Shown here: positions 49,354 to 57,205 of the stretch, one piece after another
Numbering within the stretch: the stretch's first letter is position 1
Layout: every line of letters starts with the position of its first letter
Assembly: GCF_029952525.1 (NCBI RefSeq)
Contig: NZ_JASAOF010000008.1
Span: 1 to 64,000, forward strand
Reading direction: 5' to 3'
DNA length: 64,000 nucleotides
DNA from: Saccharopolyspora ipomoeae
GTDB taxonomy: Bacteria; Actinomycetota; Actinomycetes; Mycobacteriales; Pseudonocardiaceae
Notes under the pieces: model-generated
Seen by the model: only the letters and a program-made list of their open reading frames with translations
Databases searched by the model: none
What the model was told of the DNA's origin: nothing
Position numbers and translations under genes: made by a program

Positions 49354-52149
49354 TCAACGGCGCTCGGGGAACTCGACGACCTGCTGGTAGGTGGGGCGGT
49401 TCTGCCAGGTGGTCGGGTCCTGCTGGATGCCGCCGACCTCGTTGTGCACGATCGCGTCGGCGCACCACTGGTCGCCGGGGTCGCAGTCGTCGTCGCCAGG
49501 GTAGGTCTCCTCGGACGGCACCTCGGCGGCCTGGGCGAGGGTGTCCAGCAGCATCTGGCGGCACGCGGCCGGATCGCCACCGCCGCACAGCGGGGCGCCG
49601 AAGCCGCCGGGGACGTTCTCGCCGAGCACGGCGCGGAGGTCCTTGGACACCGGGCCGTACCAGCCGAACTGGAACGACGAGCCCTGATGCCCCTGGCCGA
49701 CGTGCAGGCCGGGTTCACCGTTCTGCCAGCCGGACGGCGACTCGTTGATCTGCATCATCGAGGTCATCGCCCGGTACGCCGGGGCGCCGACGGCGGGTTC
49801 GAACTGGCCGCGGACCAGCAGCGGCCACCACGCGTCGAGCAGCTCGATGGCCTCGGCGTGAGCGTAGCGCTTGCTGCCCGGCTCGGTCTCGACGCGCTTG
49901 CCGCCGTCGTCCAGCCACGCGCGCAGCTCGTCGACCAGCGGTTTCGTGCGCTCGTCGGGTTCGCCGACGACGCGCAGCAGGTCGGGCAGGACGCGTTCGG
50001 CGCGCAGGTCGGTGACCCCGGCGTCGGCCATCGCCCGCACCAGCTCGGCGCGGCTGAAGTCGTCGCCGGACTCGATCTGCTCGCGGACCCGGCGGTCGAG
50101 CAGGTCACCGCGCTGCACCGCGTTCTTCTCCGCGCGGTCGCCCGCGGTTCCCGGAGCCTGCTTGTTGTTCCAGCTGATGTAGTAGTCCTGGTTGAGGGAG
50201 TTCGGGTGCTGGTCGAAGGTCTGGTAGGTCGCGGTGTTGGTCTCCGGGTCCCAGCCGGGCCAGTCGTGGGCGGGATCGGAGACGATCGGCATGCTCGGGT
50301 CGACGTCGGGTCGGCGCACCACGTTCGCGCCGGAGTTGAAGTACGCGGTGTCGCGGGAATCGGCGTAGAACCAGTTGAACGTGTAGTTGATGTCGTGCGC
50401 GGCGTGCTGGAAGTCCCGCGCCGAACGCACCGCCGACGGGTCGTTGAACTGCTGGAACCCGATGATCGAGTCGACCTCGTGCAGGAACGTGGAGCGCGCC
50501 GTGGTGTAGGCGACGGGTTTTCCATCCACTGTGGCCCGATGGGTCACCGGCCCGTAGCGGGTCCGGAACGACACCAGCCGGTAGGAGCCCTCCGGGGTGT
50601 CGTCGCCGAGGTTGGGCTCCCAGGCGTTGCGGCGCTCGATGGTCTGCATCGGCAGGCACTCGCCGCGGAAGAGGTAGGAGTTCGACTCCGTCGTGACCGG
50701 GCCGCCGTCGGGCGAGCACAGCTCGACCGCGTAGGTGTCGATCATGTCCTGGGAGGCCGTCGTGGCGCTCCACGAGTAGTCCTGGCCGCGGCCGAGCAGC
50801 GTGTAGAAGCTCAGGCCCGCGAACGAGGCGCCCTTCGAGGAGATCCCGGGCCCCTGCAGCTCCTGCAGGGTCAGCAGCTGCGGTGAGAAGTAGCCGGTCT
50901 GCGGGCCGAACACGGCCACCGGGTTGCCGCTCTCGGTGTGCTCGCCGGAGACGACCAGCGCGTTGGACATGCCGCGCCGCTCGGCCATGTCGGCGGGCAG
51001 GACGCCGTCGTCGAACATGCCGCGCAGCGGGTCCTGCGGGTCGACGACCCGGCGCGACGGCGGTTCGTCGGGCTCGGCCGCCGAGCCGGTCGGGTCGAAG
51101 ACGAGCTGCTGCTCGCGCACCGATCCCGGGTCCGGCATGGCGACGCCGGTCGGGTTGGCCGGGGTGTTGCCGTAGGGGAACGACCGTCCGTCGTGGATGG
51201 TGCTGATGGCTTCCGGGTCGTTCTCGGCGCGGAAGGCGGCCCAGATCTGCTCGCCGCGCTCGGGCCCGAAGCGCTCGTGCAGCGACATGCGGGCGACGGC
51301 GTTCTGCACCTCTCCCCCGCCGCCACCGCCGAACTGGGCGCCGACCAGCGAGGCGAGCACGACCAGGTCGGTGAGCTCGAACGGCGCGATGGTGCCCTGG
51401 TTGGTGACGGGGTCGACGTGGCCGGTGGCGACGTACTCGCCGGGGAAGTAGCGGCCGCGGTGGGCCTGCTGGATGTAGGCGTTGATGCCGTCGACGTAGG
51501 ACTGCGCGTCCTGCAACGCGATTCGGCCGCGTTCGCCCTGAGCGGCGACCCGGTCGATCTGGTCCTGCAGCTCCTGCTCGGTGTAGGGCGCGACGGAGAA
51601 GAAGCTCTGCTCCAGCTCCCGGTTGGCGGGCGCACCACCCGCGAACGGGGTGACCTCGCCGCGTCCGGCGTGGCGCAGCGCGTCCATCAGGAACAGCTTG
51701 TCCTCGGCGGTGGTGTACCCGGCGCCGAAGGTGGTGCCGGAGCGGGTCTCGCCGTAGACGTGCGGGACGCCGGCGGTCTTGTCGCGGACGACGGTGACGT
51801 CGGCGCGCGGCTGGTAGGTGCGCTCGACGTCCTCGGGCTTCACGCCGAAGGAGTGGTCGTTGAAGAACTCCCGGATGGTGCCGGTGGTGAGCTCCTCGTA
51901 GCCACCGGCCAGGGAGCCGTACTTGCCGAGCTGGTCGTCGGAGTGCTTCGGGCGGGTGCCCAGCAGCATGTGCGAGACCAGCTCGGCGAAGGTGGCGTTG
52001 CCGTTCTGACCCGGCGGGAGGATGTCGTGGCACTGGTCGCGGCAGTGGTCCTCCGGCGGCGCGACGTCCTGGGCACCGGCCCCGGGAGCGATGAGCAGGG
52101 ACCCCGCGATGGCCGCCACGAGGACGGTGACCAGTGAACGTCGCGCCAT
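49354..52149 (-). CDS. penicillin acylase family protein (secreted Ntn hydrolase)
   Basis: 931 aa. Signal peptide MARRSLVTVLVAAIAGSLLIA, cut about residue 26. Penicillin/acyl-homoserine-lactone acylases mature into alpha and beta chains, with the new N-terminal Ser of the beta chain as nucleophile. Alpha part: VVRDKTAGVPHVYGETRSGT and YTTAEDKLFLMDALRHAGRG are characteristic. The likely nucleophile is Ser395 in RRGMSNALVVSG; the preceding residue is Met rather than the more usual Gly. A linker region of about 50 residues before it would be excised. Late QGHQGSSFQFGWYG and WCADAIVHN fit the fold. Acts outside the cell on an acyl amide; substrate unknown. Confidence 0.88.
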   Translation of the reverse strand: MARRSLVTVLVAAIAGSLLIAPGAGAQDVAPPEDHCRDQCHDILPPGQNGNATFAELVSHMLLGTRPKHSDDQLGKYGSLAGGYEELTTGTIREFFNDHSFGVKPEDVERTYQPRADVTVVRDKTAGVPHVYGETRSGTTFGAGYTTAEDKLFLMDALRHAGRGEVTPFAGGAPANRELEQSFFSVAPYTEQELQDQIDRVAAQGERGRIALQDAQSYVDGINAYIQQAHRGRYFPGEYVATGHVDPVTNQGTIAPFELTDLVVLASLVGAQFGGGGGGEVQNAVARMSLHERFGPERGEQIWAAFRAENDPEAISTIHDGRSFPYGNTPANPTGVAMPDPGSVREQQLVFDPTGSAAEPDEPPSRRVVDPQDPLRGMFDDGVLPADMAERRGMSNALVVSGEHTESGNPVAVFGPQTGYFSPQLLTLQELQGPGISSKGASFAGLSFYTLLGRGQDYSWSATTASQDMIDTYAVELCSPDGGPVTTESNSYLFRGECLPMQTIERRNAWEPNLGDDTPEGSYRLVSFRTRYGPVTHRATVDGKPVAYTTARSTFLHEVDSIIGFQQFNDPSAVRSARDFQHAAHDINYTFNWFYADSRDTAYFNSGANVVRRPDVDPSMPIVSDPAHDWPGWDPETNTATYQTFDQHPNSLNQDYYISWNNKQAPGTAGDRAEKNAVQRGDLLDRRVREQIESGDDFSRAELVRAMADAGVTDLRAERVLPDLLRVVGEPDERTKPLVDELRAWLDDGGKRVETEPGSKRYAHAEAIELLDAWWPLLVRGQFEPAVGAPAYRAMTSMMQINESPSGWQNGEPGLHVGQGHQGSSFQFGWYGPVSKDLRAVLGENVPGGFGAPLCGGGDPAACRQMLLDTLAQAAEVPSEETYPGDDDCDPGDQWCADAIVHNEVGGIQQDPTTWQNRPTYQQVVEFPERR

Positions 52150-52252
52150 GCCAAGCCCTTTCCGATGCGGATCACTCCGGCATCGGCACGCTAGCTACCC
52201 CGACGTTAAATAGAAAGATTTTCACGTTGTGTTTGATCCGAACGGCGCAACC

Positions 52253-53116
52253 TCAGGCGGACCGCACGTCGTTGCGCTGCCGGCCCAGGCCGTCGATCTC
52301 CATCTCCACCACGTCGCCCGGCGCCAGGAACGGGAACCTGCCCGAGATCGCCACTCCTTCCGGGGTTCCGGTGATGACCAGATCGCCCGGCTCCAGCGTC
52401 AGGTACTGCGAGAGGTGGCGGACGATCTCGCCGACGCCGAAGATCATGTCGGCCGTGCTGGAGTCCTGCCTCGGCTCGCCGTTGACCCAGCTGCGCAGCC
52501 GCAACGCCTGCGGGTCGCCGACCTCGTCGGCGGGCACGAACCACGGGCCGACCGGGTTGAACGTCGGCGCGCACTTGCCCTTCGACCACTGGCCGCCGGA
52601 CTGCTCCTTCTGGAACGCGCGCTCCGAGACGTCGTCGGCCAGCACGTAGCCGGCCACGTGCGACAGGGCCTGCTCGGCGCTGTCGAGGTAGCTCGCGCGG
52701 CGCCCGATGACCACGCCGAGCTCGACCTCCCAGTCGACCCGCTCGGCTCCGCGCGGGATCGCGACCTCGTCGTAGGGCCCGACCACGGTGTTCGGGTGCT
52801 TGAAGAACAGGATCGGGACTTCCGGTGGCGCGGAACCGGATTCGGCCGCGTGGGCGGCGTAGTTCTGGCCGATGCACAGCACCGCCATCGGCCGCGCGAT
52901 CGGCGCGCCCACCCGCAACCCGGTTCCGTCGGCCGGGTCGTCGACGGCGGGCAGCTCGCCCGCCGCCAGCGCCGCGCGGGCGCGCGCGACGCCGTCACCG
53001 GACAGGAACGCGCCGTCGATGTCGCCGGTCACCGGGCTCAGGTCGAACAGCCGCCCCCGGTCGTCGAGCACGTGCGGGCGCTCCTCGGACAACGACCCCA
53101 GCCTCAGAAACCTCAT
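52253..53116 (-). CDS. fumarylacetoacetate hydrolase family protein
   Basis: 287 aa. The C-terminal FAH domain has CIGQNYAAHAAE, FFKHPNTVVGP, EVELGVVIGR with the metal-binding Glu residues, GDLVITGTPEG and GDVVEMEIDGLG. Members act as hydratases, isomerases or decarboxylases at the end of meta-cleavage pathways (for example HpaG or 2-keto-4-pentenoate types). It is 72 bp after the marR gene on the same strand, and the ring-cleavage dioxygenase gene is divergent, so it likely processes the ring-opened product. ATG 53116 (GTG 53119 possible) with GGAG upstream. Confidence 0.92.
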   Translation of the reverse strand: MRFLRLGSLSEERPHVLDDRGRLFDLSPVTGDIDGAFLSGDGVARARAALAAGELPAVDDPADGTGLRVGAPIARPMAVLCIGQNYAAHAAESGSAPPEVPILFFKHPNTVVGPYDEVAIPRGAERVDWEVELGVVIGRRASYLDSAEQALSHVAGYVLADDVSERAFQKEQSGGQWSKGKCAPTFNPVGPWFVPADEVGDPQALRLRSWVNGEPRQDSSTADMIFGVGEIVRHLSQYLTLEPGDLVITGTPEGVAISGRFPFLAPGDVVEMEIDGLGRQRNDVRSA

Positions 53117-53188
53117 CACACCGACTCCGCTTCACCTGTTCGAAGACCGTTCAAGCAAGCGAAATCCGATCAGCGCGGACAACCGGCG

Positions 53189-53647
53189 TCAAGAGCTCCG
53201 CAGCTTGCGGGAGACCACGTCGAGCGCGGCGGTGAGCGCGCGCAGCTGGTCGCGGTCGAGGACGTCGATGAGGTACTCGCGGACGATCTCGACGTGCCCG
53301 GGCGCGGTGGCCTCCAGCTTGCGGCGGCCGTCCTCGGTCAGGCAGGCGATCACGCCCCGGTCGTCGGTGTCGCAGGTGCGGCGGCTCACCAGGCCCGCCT
53401 TCTCCAGCTGCGTGACCTGGTAGGTCAGGCCGCTCTTGGAGGTCACGACGAGCTCGGCCAGCTCGGACATGCGGACTTCGCCGCCCGGCGCGGCGGAGAG
53501 CCGGACGAGGATCTCGTACTGCGGGTGCGAGAGTCCGGCCTGTTCGCGGAGCTGGTGCTCCACGCGGCGGTTCACGAGGTTGCCCGCCTCGACGAAGGCG
53601 TTCCAGGCGGCCATCTCATCGGCGTCGAGCCAACGCGGTTCGGTCAC
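53189..53647 (-). CDS. MarR family transcriptional regulator
   Basis: 152 aa. Winged helix-turn-helix: YEILVRLSAAPGGEVRMSELAELV, SKSGLTYQVTQLEKAGLVSRR and the wing DTDDRGVIACLT. GTG at 53647. Divergent from the LigB-type dioxygenase gene and followed by the FAH gene on its own strand. Two perfect 14-bp palindromes in the 72-bp gap (53664-53677 and 53693-53706) overlap the likely dioxygenase promoter and are probably its binding sites, so it would repress both arms until an aromatic ligand binds. Confidence 0.93.
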   Translation of the reverse strand: MTEPRWLDADEMAAWNAFVEAGNLVNRRVEHQLREQAGLSHPQYEILVRLSAAPGGEVRMSELAELVVTSKSGLTYQVTQLEKAGLVSRRTCDTDDRGVIACLTEDGRRKLEATAPGHVEIVREYLIDVLDRDQLRALTAALDVVSRKLRSS

Positions 53648-53661
53648 CCCGCCATCTTATC

Positions 53662-53706
53662 TTGTTCAAATTTGAACGACGAGCTAGAGTTGGTTCGAAT
53701 TCGAAC
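53662..53706 (+). promoter_or_regulatory. ligB-type promoter with two MarR operator palindromes
   Basis: Perfect palindromes GTTCAAATTTGAAC (53664-53677) and GTTCGAATTCGAAC (53693-53706) are 29 bp apart centre to centre and differ in two positions. A promoter reads through them: -35 TTGTTC at 53662-53667, 17-bp spacer, -10 TAGAGT at 53685-53690. Palindrome 1 overlaps the -35 and spacer, palindrome 2 the start point. Confidence 0.75.
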
Positions 53707-53719
53707 TAGGAGGTGTCGG

Positions 53720-54487
53720 ATGTCCTCCCGCATGCCCGCCCTGTACCTCAGCCACGGCGCCCCGCCGCTGGCCGACGACGAGCTCTGGCCCGGCGAACTC
53801 GCCGCCTGGTCGGCCGACCTGCCCCGGCCGTCCGCGATCCTGATCATCTCCGCGCACTGGGAGGAAGCACCGCTGGCCATCGGCGCGACCAGCACCGTTC
53901 CGCTGGTCTACGACTTCTGGGGCTTCCCGGACCGCTACTACGAGGTCCGCTACGCCGCGCCGGGCGCTCCGGCCCTGGCCGAGCGGGTTCGGGCGCTGCT
54001 CGGCGGCGCGGAGACCCCGGTGGTCGACGTGCCGGACCGCGGCCTCGACCACGGCGCCTACGTGCCGCTGAAGGAGATGTACCCCGACGCCGACATCCCG
54101 GTGCTGCAGATCTCGATGCCGACGCTGGAACCCACCGCCCTGATGCACCTCGGCCGGTCGTTGCAACCGCTGCGCGACGAGGGCGTGCTGATCGTCGGCA
54201 GCGGCTTCTTCACCCACAACCTGGCCGCGCTGCGCTCGCCGTCGACGCCGAACTGGTCGGTGGAGTTCGACGACTGGGGCGGCCGCGCGCTGTCGTCCGG
54301 TGACGTCGACGCCCTGCTGGACTTCGAGCGCAAGGCCCCCGCCGGGCGCTTGGCGCACCCGCGCACCGAGCACTTCGCCCCGCTGTTCGTCACCCTCGGC
54401 GCCGCGGGCGACGACCTCGACACCCAGTCCGTCCCCATCGAGGGCTTCTGGTGGGGCCTAGCCAAGCGCTCCATCCAATTCGGCTGA
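53720..54487 (+). CDS. class III extradiol dioxygenase (DODA/LigB type)
   Basis: 255 aa. Matches the 4,5-DOPA dioxygenase/YgiD branch: YLSHGAPPLADDE with the first metal His at residue 12, ILIISAHWEEAP with the second, GLDHGAYVPLKEMYPDADIPV and SGFFTHNLAAL. It opens a catechol-type ring using a bound metal and oxygen. Start ATG at 53720 with AGGAGG six bases upstream. Divergent from marR; together with the FAH gene it forms a small ring-cleavage module. The substrate, a catechol or DOPA-like compound, is not evident from the sequence. It ends 32 bp before palindrome copy 6. Confidence 0.92.
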   Translation: MSSRMPALYLSHGAPPLADDELWPGELAAWSADLPRPSAILIISAHWEEAPLAIGATSTVPLVYDFWGFPDRYYEVRYAAPGAPALAERVRALLGGAETPVVDVPDRGLDHGAYVPLKEMYPDADIPVLQISMPTLEPTALMHLGRSLQPLRDEGVLIVGSGFFTHNLAALRSPSTPNWSVEFDDWGGRALSSGDVDALLDFERKAPAGRLAHPRTEHFAPLFVTLGAAGDDLDTQSVPIEGFWWGLAKRSIQFG

Positions 54488-54519
54488 TTCCCTCGTCCCG
54501 CTGCTCCCGTGCCTCACCA

Positions 54520-54593
54520 GGGGACAGTTTTAGTGAGAACTGTCCGGACAAAACGGACATTGATCATGGGTGATTCGAGGAAAAACTGTCCCC
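54520..54593. repeat. dispersed palindrome, copy 6 (type II, reversed)
   Basis: Outer arms GGGGACAGTTTT and AAAACTGTCCCC. It is almost exactly the reverse complement of copy 2 at 23507, differing only in a few bases around 54545-54551. Core CGGACATTGATCATGG. Lies between the convergent dioxygenase and IclR genes. Confidence 0.92.
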
Positions 54594-54716
54594 TGCCGAG
54601 CACCATCACCCCCGGAAGCCACAGCTCGGCGCTCGCGGTCAACGACTCGCGGTCAGCGATTCGCCGCGAGCGATTCGCGGTTGGCGCTGCGTGGTTGGGG
54701 TTTCGGTGTTTCGTGG

Positions 54717-55496
54717 TCAGTGGCGGAGTTGGTGGTGGATCGAGGTTGCGGCTTCGGCGAGGGGGGCTCGGGTTTCCTCGGTCCAGTTGGGGCCGCAGCG
54801 GGGGGTGGGGGCTGAGACCGACATGCCGGCGACGACCTCGCCCGCGTGGTCGCGGATCGGGACGGCGAGGCAGCGGCAACCGATGATGTACTCCTCGTCG
54901 TCGGTGGCGTAGCCGTCGCGGCGGACCTGGTCGAGCTGGGCGAGGAGTTCGCCGAGGTCGGTGATGGTGTTGTCGGTGAAGCGTTCGAGCTCGACGTCGG
55001 CGTAGCGGGCGGTGACCTCGTCGTCGTCCAGGCCCGCCAGCAGGGCTTTGCCGAGCGCGACCGAGTGGGCCGGCAACCGCATGCCGACGGCGGAGACGAG
55101 CTTCATCGGCTGCGGGGATTCGGCGATGGCGATGTAGACGTTCTCGATGCCGTCGAGCCGGGACAGCTGCACGGTCTCACCGGTCTGCTGCGCGAGTCGT
55201 TCCATCAGCGGCAGCGCGAGCCCGACGATGTCGCGGTGCCCGGTGTAGCCCTGCCCGACGGTCCACGCCTTGAGCCCGAGCCCGTAGGTGCGGGTGGTGG
55301 GGTCGAACTCGGCGAAGCCGCGGTGCACGAGGGTGCCGAGCAGGCCGTGCACGCTGGAGAGCGGGAGCCGCAGCGTCTCGGCGATGTCGCTGAGCCGGTG
55401 CCTGCCCCGGGAGAGCAGTTCCAGAATGATCAGCGCCCGATCCGCCGATTTCACCAGGTTGTGCCCGTTAGAGCCGGCCGCGCTCTCCGCCGTCAC
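54717..55496 (-). CDS. IclR family transcriptional regulator
   Basis: 259 aa. N-terminal winged helix (VKSADRALIILELLSRGRHRL, LRLPLSSVHGLLGTLVHRGFA) and C-terminal effector-binding domain (TGETVQLSRLDGIENVYIA, LPAHSVALGKALLAGL, DDEEYIIGCRCLAVPI). Start: GTG at 55496, nine bases after AGGAGG; the open frame extends further but lacks IclR similarity. IclR proteins often control aromatic or acid catabolism; the neighbouring ring-cleavage module already has its own MarR, so the target is unknown. A hairpin pair separates it from the upstream trypsin gene. Confidence 0.93.
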   Translation of the reverse strand: MTAESAAGSNGHNLVKSADRALIILELLSRGRHRLSDIAETLRLPLSSVHGLLGTLVHRGFAEFDPTTRTYGLGLKAWTVGQGYTGHRDIVGLALPLMERLAQQTGETVQLSRLDGIENVYIAIAESPQPMKLVSAVGMRLPAHSVALGKALLAGLDDDEVTARYADVELERFTDNTITDLGELLAQLDQVRRDGYATDDEEYIIGCRCLAVPIRDHAGEVVAGMSVSAPTPRCGPNWTEETRAPLAEAATSIHHQLRH

Positions 55497-55613
55497 CCCT
55501 CGAATCCTCCTGCTCCTCGTCGTCCCGCCGCATCCGGAGCGGAACCTACCGAACAGTACAGCGGGCGCGCGGTGACCGCGCGGCTCCACCTGCGAGGGGG
55601 TTCGGGCGCGCGA

Positions 55614-55713
55614 AAGGCCGTGGACGACGAGCGTCCACGGCCTTCGCCTTCCCTGACGAGCGGGCCCGGCCGGGGCCAGCGGGATGACGACCCCGGCCGG
55701 GCCGCTCGTCAGG
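55614..55713 (-). terminator. double hairpin at the end of the trypsin gene
   Basis: Two stems in tandem: a perfect 13-bp stem AAGGCCGTGGACG / CGTCCACGGCCTT (55614-55626 and 55632-55644), and a longer one of about 23 bp with one bulge (55652-55675 and 55691-55713), whose far arm contains the trypsin stop codon. On the minus strand the outer stem ends in a short TTTC. Likely a strong terminator shielding the IclR gene. Confidence 0.75.
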
Positions 55714-56497
55714 AGTTGATCTGCTCGGTGATCACGTCGTTGTAGGCGCCGACGCGGGCGTAGATGCCCGGGAAGCCGGGCTGCGCGCAACCCTGACCCC
55801 AGGACACGACGCCGATGAGGCGGCCGTCGGCGACCATCGGGCCGCCCGAGTCGCCCTGGCAGCTGTCGATGCCGCCTTCCGGCACGCTGGCGCAGACCAT
55901 CGACTCGTTGCTGTACTCCGGGTACGCCTTGGAGCAGGTCTCGTCGGCGTTGACCGGCAGCTGAGCCATCTGCAGGTGGTCGGACTGCTGACCGCCCTCG
56001 GAGGTGTTTCCCCAGCCCAGGATGGTGGCCTGGGTGTCGGGGGCGTAGGCCGGGTCGTCGGCGGTGGCGAGCTCGATGGGCGCTTCCTGCACCGGGGCGG
56101 CGAGGGTCAGCACCGAGACGTCGAAGCCCTTGGTGGCGTCGGTGTACTCGGGGTGCACCCAGATGTTGGTCACGTCCGAGACCGTGCCCTCGGTGGAGCT
56201 CATGGTGGTGCGACCGCTGACGACCTTCATGTCGGCGGCCTGCTGCCCGTCGGTGCAGTGGGCGGCGGTGAGGATCTTGGTCGGCGCGACGATCGAACCG
56301 CCGCAGAACTGCTGGCCGTCCGGCGTGGTCAGCGCGACGGTGAACGGGTGGTCGGCGATCTCGGCGTCCTGGCCGCCGACGATGTACGGGTTGACGTCGG
56401 CCGGGGCCGCCTGCGCGACGGAGGCCGAGGTCAGCGCGGCAACGGCGATCGCAGCGACTCCGGCGAACCGGGCGAGGCGACGTGGGGCATCGACCAT
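55709..56497 (-). CDS. secreted trypsin-like serine protease
   Basis: 262 aa. Signal peptide to about ...SVAQA, a short propeptide, then YIVGGQ, the activation site. Catalytic triad His80 (LTAAHC), Asp126 (FDVSVL) and Ser217 (CQGDSGGP); Asp211 six residues before Ser217 matches trypsin Asp189, so Arg/Lys specificity is expected. Three cysteine pairs fit Streptomyces trypsin (SGT). ATG at 56497 with AAGGAG eight bases upstream; an in-frame ATG at 56599 has no site. It is secreted and probably digests extracellular protein. Confidence 0.95.
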   Translation of the reverse strand: MVDAPRRLARFAGVAAIAVAALTSASVAQAAPADVNPYIVGGQDAEIADHPFTVALTTPDGQQFCGGSIVAPTKILTAAHCTDGQQAADMKVVSGRTTMSSTEGTVSDVTNIWVHPEYTDATKGFDVSVLTLAAPVQEAPIELATADDPAYAPDTQATILGWGNTSEGGQQSDHLQMAQLPVNADETCSKAYPEYSNESMVCASVPEGGIDSCQGDSGGPMVADGRLIGVVSWGQGCAQPGFPGIYARVGAYNDVITEQINS

Positions 56498-56775
56498 CGT
56501 GAATCTCCTTGTCCGAAGGTCATGCCACGAGAACTCCAGCCGAAGGCCTGCCTTCCCCCAACCGGCTCCCCGCAGCAATCTTGATCGAACACTAACCAAC
56601 CGAAGAACAACCGCGAAAGAGAAGCTTTTTACCGCTTTTCCCCATTAACCCGCAGGTCACAGCCTCAAGGAGAACGAAGAAATCAACAACACGGCGACAA
56701 TTGCTCACCAAGAAATAGCAACAAGACAACGTCAGGCAAGCACCGGAGGTGCTTTCTCACCACCCCACCCAAGGC

Positions 56776-56820
56776 ACTGGCACCGCCGGGGGTTCTGAGC
56801 GGCTTCGTGGCGAGCACGCC
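56776..56820. repeat. second dispersed repeat family, copy B
   Basis: 41 of 45 bases match 5365-5409 in the same orientation; shared core GGTTCTGAGCGGCTTCG. Weaker similarity continues to the left (CTTTCTCACC against CTCTCTCCTT). It lies in an otherwise gene-free region. Confidence 0.7.
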
Positions 56821-56941
56821 TCGACGCCGTGTATTGGACATACATAAGTCGGGGCGCGCGGAGTCCACGGAGCCGCTCAGGTTCCCCTACCCGCACCGCT
56901 AAGCAACAAGACCATCGTCAGCAGACCCGAAGGACCACGGC

Positions 56942-56979
56942 AAAAAGGAACCCTCGGCGCACCCCGATTGCGCCGAGGG
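56942..56979 (-). terminator. Rho-independent terminator, minus strand
   Basis: Perfect 11-bp stem CCCTCGGCGCA / TGCGCCGAGGG (56951-56961 and 56969-56979), 7-nt loop. On the minus strand it is followed by TTCCTTTTT, a proper T-tract. It stands 226 bp beyond the stop of the response regulator gene at 57206. Confidence 0.8.
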
Positions 56980-57205
56980 CACCTTCGTTTCGGCCGGACC
57001 CCTCCGACCGGTTGCGCCGTCGATCCCCGAACCGATGGCGCTGACGCGTTCCCGGCCCCGACAACCGCGTGGAACGCGTCTCCTATGGTGTACCGATCTT
57101 GGGTGGAATATTCCAGAGCCAATCGGCGGACCTCACTCGATTGATCGTTAAACCTGTTGGCCCAATCCACCCGGATGGCCTAGTGACAAACCGCTGTGTC
57201 GTGCG

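Larger units (their letters stand above)
56498..57205. other. gene-poor, A/T-richer stretch upstream of the trypsin gene
   Basis: 708 bp with no convincing gene. 56560-56760 is clearly A/T-richer than the window and should hold the trypsin promoter. It also contains copy B of the second repeat family (56776-56820) and a strong minus-strand terminator at 56942-56979. The segment 56980-57205, between the response regulator's stop and that terminator, is either a long 3' untranslated region or a small RNA. Confidence 0.55.

Noticed and set aside
56877..57170. A 97-codon minus-strand frame in the gap before the two-component genes
   Set aside because: It runs through a strong minus-strand terminator and has no start signal.
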